A stretch of 64,000 bases of DNA from Ophiura sarsii (taxonomy: Eukaryota > Echinodermata > Ophiuroidea > Amphilepidida > Ophiuridae). The position numbers were made by a program, and so were the translations under genes. The notes under the pieces are model-generated. The model was not told where the DNA came from and did no database searches. It was given only the letters and a program-made list of their open reading frames with translations. Below are positions 59,635-64,000 of this stretch, one piece after another. The DNA lies in the NCBI GenBank assembly GCA_035610835.1, contig CM069457.1, positions 23,926,658 through 23,990,657 on the forward strand. The letters are read 5' to 3'. Numbering within the stretch: the first letter of the stretch is position 1; each line of letters opens with the position of its first letter.

Positions 59635-59989
59635 TGTCGGTGCCATGATTTTATGATTTAAAAAAGGTACTGCTTAAAACAGCTTTTACGCTAAGCTCGA
59701 ACACCAACAATAAACATCACCGTAGAAAATTTGACATGTTCGCTATAAGACAAGGTAATTTATAAGAAAAAAGAGTTGTGATTGACTGATCAAATTCAAA
59801 AGTAAAGTAACATCAAAAAGTAAACACATCGTGACTGTGTTTGCTTACTAGTAAGAAAGATCCATCTTGCACTTTGCGTATTTTCATATGCTTTTAAAAA
59901 CAAAGATAAGTTATTACAGGGATAAATTTTGATAAATTTGTAGCATCTATACGACAAATAGTTTTTTTTACTGAAACAATAGAAAAACT

Positions 59990-60094
59990 AGAATTTATTC
60001 AGTAATTCTTGAGATAGACCTTGACAGTTGGGAAAGGTTTCTGAAAAATCTGTTTTGTATAATTATGGTAAAACCAATAGCCGCGTGGAAAGTG
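59990..60094. mobile_element. piggyBac-like MITE, right-end fragment
   Basis: ATTCAGTAATTCTTGAGATA through GCCGCGTGGAAAGTG, then TTAA at 60095-60098. The left half is missing. Confidence 0.65.
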
Positions 60095-60523
60095 TTAAGA
60101 TAGGTCGGCGTTTGGTCCAGCAGATTCCTTATTTTTTGCGGGGAAATTTGTAAACTTGTTCACCTTTTATGTATAAAATGGTAGCATTTTGGTTTAATTG
60201 CGGTAGATTTGACAGGAAATGTTTTGGTGGTATTATGTTAAGCATCATGGATTTGGTTCTCAAAATCTAGGTCGATGTTTGGCCGTGATTGATTACATTG
60301 TTCAACTTATATTTGTAACGGCTGTTGCATTGCCAATGGGTCGCGTCTAGTTGTATTAATGGCTAGTTTTCCTTAAACTAGGAATTCATTATAACCGGTT
60401 GCTTAATATTTCAAGTTCCTTAAAAGGTTTTAGCAAACTTTTAAAATGATGTGTAAGCACAGAATAGTTGCCCGCGTTGTCTCTTATACTATACTAATTT
60501 TCTGTCGAATTGTCATGCTTCTT

Positions 60524-61178
60524 AGGCCTAAAAAAAAAGGTTTGTTTGCCCAAACACGACCGACCCATAATATCTCAAAACCCCATGCCTTTTTAAAAAT
60601 AAAACACCAAGGAGATGCACATCCGAGATCCTACCAGTACCACTACTTGTGAAAAACAGAACATGTCAGACCATCCAGCATGGTCTGAAGGTTTGCACTA
60701 TTAAAACAAAATATATGTATTAGCCCTAACCAGCCAGGCTATGTTTTTACGGTGTGGAAACCGGGGGAGCTGGGGACAACGTAGGAATTTGTTAACCAAA
60801 TAATTGCCGCGAAACCCCTGGGATTCGACCTCCGGACCCTCCGATCACCGCGCCGCGTCCCTAAACCATTCCGCTAACCTGCCAACGCTCACCCAGGCAG
60901 CGATTTTGTACACACATATCAGCTTGGTGGATGACGTCATCGAATGCTGTGCATGCACGTGGACATTGGTTTTTGCTGTAGTGAATCGTAGTGTATATGT
61001 AGGAAGTATAGGGTTTTAAAGAACATTAAAGTGTATTAAAATCAAATTGTATAGTATTTTTCTTCACTAAATGTGTCTATAGCCAAAATAGAAAAAGAAA
61101 AAAAAGAAAAGGTAATCCACCTACCGACCCACTTTTTCAACTCTTGTTTGGGCAAACAAACTTTTTTTTAAAGGCCTT
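60524..61178. repeat. Foldback element (AGGCCTAAAAAAAAAGG ends) with nested SINE
   Basis: AGGCCTAAAAAAAAAGGTTTG with TTTGCCCAAAC at the left pairs with GTTTGGGCAAACAAACTTTT ... AAGGCCT at the right. Copy Z has no such insert near 56755. The same terminus reappears at 63916-64000. Confidence 0.65.
60715..60890 (-). mobile_element. tRNA-derived SINE
   Basis: Minus strand: GTTAGCGGAATGG (A-box match), then GGAGGTCGAATCCC (B-box match), then a body with CCCCCGGTTTCCACACCG running left. Nested in the foldback element. Confidence 0.6.
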
Positions 61179-61629
61179 ATGTACAACAGTTTTGCACGTT
61201 ATCTTACGTCCTTCTGTGTCCTTCTGTGATGCTGGATTTGTGTGTGTATGTAGTTAAAACTACAATAAATACGATGGTTATACATTAAAGATGGAACCAT
61301 GTATGTAATAGACACACGACCACGTGTGTGGTTAATGTTGTACCGTATGTACTCGTTCAAAATCAACCTGAATGCGTTAGAAACAATTAGGTCATCAACG
61401 ATTAGGGTTAAACCTTAAAATAAACCCAGGCAGTCGTTAACCCGTTCTCAACATACTTTAAAAGCACCCCGGTGTTTTCTCTACGTATTCAGTTGGGTAA
61501 CACATGATCGTTCGTTCCAGAAGATTGGCATACCCACTATTTGATATCGTTCAAGGACACTTTTGCTCATTTGACCCCATTTTTCGTGCAAAAACGAGGA
61601 CATTTTGCTTGGAAAAAACATCCCTTACT

Positions 61630-62311
61630 TTATCATTTATTGGACACTTTCTTAATAGACACTCCTATTTCTTCAATAATACTGGCATTGGTCCTTCTCA
61701 TTGTCCATACGATATGAAGCATACGCCTCCAACACCACATCTCCAAAGCAGCTATTCTATTAATTTTTTGTCAGCTTTGGTTAGGGTCCACGCCTCACAT
61801 GCATACATGGCAATTGGAAATACAAGGGCTTGAACAAGCCGGGTTTTTATTGCTCTGGTTATTCCTCTGCCAGCCCAGATCTTGCTTATATCATTGCTGA
61901 TCTAGCTATTGCTAAACGGTGTCTAATCTCTTGGCTGCAACCACCCTCTTTGGTGATTAGGGATCCAAGAAAGTTGAATTTCGAGACTGATTCCACCTCA
62001 TTACCATCAATTATGAGAGGCTCTCCAACACCATCTGTGCCTATGGACATGATCTTGGTCTTGCTGACATTTAGACGTAGGCCAAGCTGCTCACTCTTCA
62101 CCTTGACTTTCTTCAGGAGTTCCGCCATCTCTTCCATATTTGTTGCAAACAGGATGGTGTCATCGGCATAACGTAGATTGTGTATTTGGTATCCAACTAC
62201 TGACAGCCCCCTGGCCAATCATCCAATGCACGTCTCAATATAGACTCTGCATAAAGGTTGAAAAGTGCTGGTGACAGTATACACCCTTGACGGACTCCCT
62301 GACCTAGAGCA
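61630..62311 (-). pseudogene. RTE-like LINE reverse-transcriptase remnant
   Basis: Minus strand enters at GVRQGCILSPALFNLYAESI, shifts frame, continues with the catalytic block NLRYADDTILFAT, LNVSKTKIMSIG and FNFLGSLITKEGGCSQEIRH, shifts again to KIWAGRGITRAIKTRLVQAL and YACEAWTLTKADKKL, then in a further frame WCWRRMLHIVWTMRRTNASI. This order and wording is typical of RTE/BovB-type elements. Three or more frame breaks; both ends missing. Confidence 0.8.
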
Positions 62312-62327
62312 AATCAGTAACTATTTT

Positions 62328-62475
62328 AATTCACTTGTGCGCGTAAATTAATTCACTTGTGTGTGTAAATTAGCCTTGTGCGCGTAAATTAATTCACTTG
62401 TGTGTGTGTAAATTAGCCTTGTGCGCGTAAATTAATTCACTTGTGTGTGTAAATTAATTCACTTGTGTGTGTGTT
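62328..62475 (+). repeat. Minisatellite (AATTCACTTGTGTGTGTAAA)
   Basis: Three to four units of about 40 bp alternating TTCACTTGTGTGTG and TTAGCCTTGTGCGCG, joined by TAAATTAA. Variation in the GT and CG runs suggests replication slippage. Confidence 0.85.
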
Positions 62476-62562
62476 GGCGGCGTTAGTACACCGTACTAGA
62501 ACGATAGCTCATTGCACGGGTGACTGTAACCATGGTAACGTTTATTATCGAAGCACAACAAG

Positions 62563-62625
62563 CTCGTCCAGCAGCACGTCAATTGGATTTTCACCACAGC
62601 GGGTCGAGTTCAGTTTAACTTCCCT
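62563..62625 (+). repeat. tRNA-like SINE head in copy W
   Basis: Counterpart of 57783-57846; the B box is eroded (GGGTCGAGTTCAG). Confidence 0.4.
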
Positions 62626-62690
62626 GGACGTTTTCCAGCTTAAATCGTGCCATTTTCCTTCTCATAGTTTTTCTTCCATCCATTTGTTAA

Positions 62691-63290
62691 CACTTCCCAC
62701 GCGGCTATTGGTTTTACTAATATACAAACGAAATCTTTCAGAAACCGTTCAAGGTCTATTCCAAAGATTCCCGAATCAATACTAGGCATGCTTGTACTTA
62801 TTTTCAGTGGCGTAGCCAGGTTATTCATATTGGGGGGGGGCGAGAACTGAAAATGAACCGACAGATTATATTGAGTGAAGGCATGCGCGCGTAGCGCGCA
62901 ATTTTTTTTGACTTTAGACCTATTTTTGGCACGATTGAGGTACATTTTGGCTCTAAACAAGCTTGTACCAACGAATATTGCATTTAGGTGACTTCTATGC
63001 GCGCGTAGCGCGCGAAATCTTTTCATATGTGTACTTTTAACCATCATAATTCCATGATTCCTCTGGTCAAATGAACCGACAGTGCCAATCTCAACCGACA
63101 CGACGTCAATATTGGGGGGGGGGGGGCGATCGCCCCCCTCGCCCCCCCCCTCTGGCTACGCCACTGCTTATTTTAATGCATTTCTCATGGTGACTCCAAA
63201 TATGGTAATACAATTCAATAATGTTGGTATTTTTAAAACATTTTGTGAACTTTTGGAATGTCGTCTGCAGACGCCTGCCTCGGGAAAGTG
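62691..63290. mobile_element. piggyBac-like MITE carrying a nested hAT-type MITE
   Basis: TTAA at 62687-62690 and 63291-63294, ends CACTTCCCACGCGGC and GGGAAAGTG. Its centre is interrupted at CTTATTTT by 62805-63166. Confidence 0.85.
62805..63166. mobile_element. hAT-type MITE nested in the TTAA MITE
   Basis: Perfect 8-bp target duplication CTTATTTT (62797-62804 and 63167-63174). Ends CAGTGGCGTAGCCAG and CTGGCTACGCCACTG. Contains GCGCGTAGCGCGC twice and G and C runs (near 62832, 63113, 63140). Confidence 0.92.
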
Positions 63291-63689
63291 TTAAGTATCA
63301 GATTTTTGAAGACCAACGGTCTCTAGATTATTGAAATCCACGTCTATAGTAAACACGATATTTTTGGGCACACATCACACTTCACCTAGCCGCACGATTA
63401 TCTGTGATAAATTATGTACATGTACTTAATGCACGACTGAATATCAGCGGCCTGAAAGTAAACATGTTACATGTAGGTCATCAGCGATATGAGGGTTCAA
63501 TCTGAAAATAAGCTGATGTGTCGTTCACCCGTTACAACATACTTTGCGGGCCCTTAAAAAGATTCGAGCAGTGGTTCAAGTTCATACTTTCACGTATTTC
63601 TAGGAAGAGAAACCATTATTTAATTGTCTTCTCCTTTTTTTATTGATATAATATGGTTTGAATGACTTATCTTCACTATTTGTGCATCT

Positions 63690-63875
63690 ACTCGTTTTTC
63701 TTCTGGTGACTGTTGTGCAGGCCCTATGTCTTTTTTGATATGCTGTTTTTGTATGTTTCTCATTATATCACGTATTTGTATCTTTTCTCTTTGTATAGCG
63801 CTTTGAGAACTTGTTGTGTGGCGCTCTATAAGTATTTTGTATTATTACTTTTATTATTATTATTATTATTATCAT
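63690..63875 (+). mobile_element. CR1/L2-like LINE 3' tail
   Basis: Non-coding tail with TATAGCGCTTTGAGAACTTG, GGCGCTCTATAAGTATTTTG and (ATT)n, as in other CR1/L2-like tails here. No ORF2 sequence remains. Confidence 0.5.
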
Positions 63876-63915
63876 CATCGTCATGTTTGTACACTCATAT
63901 CTTATAATCTTACTT

Positions 63916-64000
63916 AGGCCTAAAAAAAAAGAGAGGTTTGATTGGCGTAACATGACCAAAACAAATAGGGTAGGTCGGTCGGGATTTTTTTTTTTTATAA
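63916..64000 (+). mobile_element. Foldback element entering the right edge
   Basis: AGGCCTAAAAAAAAAGAGAGG terminus as at 60524, followed by TAGGTCGGTCGGGATTTTTT. The rest lies outside the window. Confidence 0.45.

Larger units (their letters stand above)
60110..64000 (+). repeat. Older tandem array, copy W (runs off the right edge)
   Basis: Diverged partner of copy Z, broken up by a foldback element with a SINE, an RTE-like LINE, a minisatellite and a MITE-in-MITE. Near 63300-63440 it resumes GAAGACCAACGGTCT, matching Z at about 57952. Confidence 0.6.

Overview
The window looks like an AT-rich nuclear genome from a marine invertebrate animal. A hemichordate or other deuterostome would fit the overall style, but no single marker fixes the clade. 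The evidence is animal-type introns, a tandem C2H2 zinc-finger gene, CR1-like and RTE-like LINE remains, tRNA-derived SINEs, and a very heavy load of short foldback DNA elements. There is no prokaryotic or organellar gene organisation.

Layout. 1-2.0 kb holds the 5' part of a minus-strand gene: a signal-peptide exon spliced in matching phase to a fibronectin-III-like exon. 2.4-13.9 kb is repeat-rich intergenic DNA. It contains a pair of hammerhead ribozyme motifs in the arms of an inverted repeat (6.5-6.8 kb), two hAT-type MITEs carrying long poly-G tracts, and several foldback elements. 13.9-15.1 kb holds a minus-strand zinc-finger gene whose 3' end has been broken by a frameshift. 15.48-22.47 kb and 22.57-30.07 kb are two near-identical copies of one about 7 kb segment on either side of a 100-N assembly gap. 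They are either a recent tandem duplication or two haplotypes placed end to end. A third, diverged piece of the same segment lies at 11.9-12.7 kb. 30-35.7 kb is mostly unassigned, with SINE and foldback remnants and two weak candidate exons. 35.8-47.0 kb is a higher-order tandem repeat, A-B-A-B, with a dimer period of about 6.1 kb. 47.2-48.9 kb has three unusual short-repeat blocks, the most striking being a cluster of hairpins that share a loop sequence but differ in their stems and surround an orphan histone-type 3' stem-loop. 49.2-64 kb is an older array of at least four diverged tandem copies, each colonised by different LINEs and MITEs. Comparing copies gives natural empty sites and therefore exact insertion ends.

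Only the FNIII-like gene and the zinc-finger gene are credible protein-coding loci. LINE-derived ORFs are all truncated or frameshifted. Most other open frames are short, differ between duplicate copies, and were left out. Coordinates of repeats were read by eye, so boundaries without a target-site duplication are approximate.
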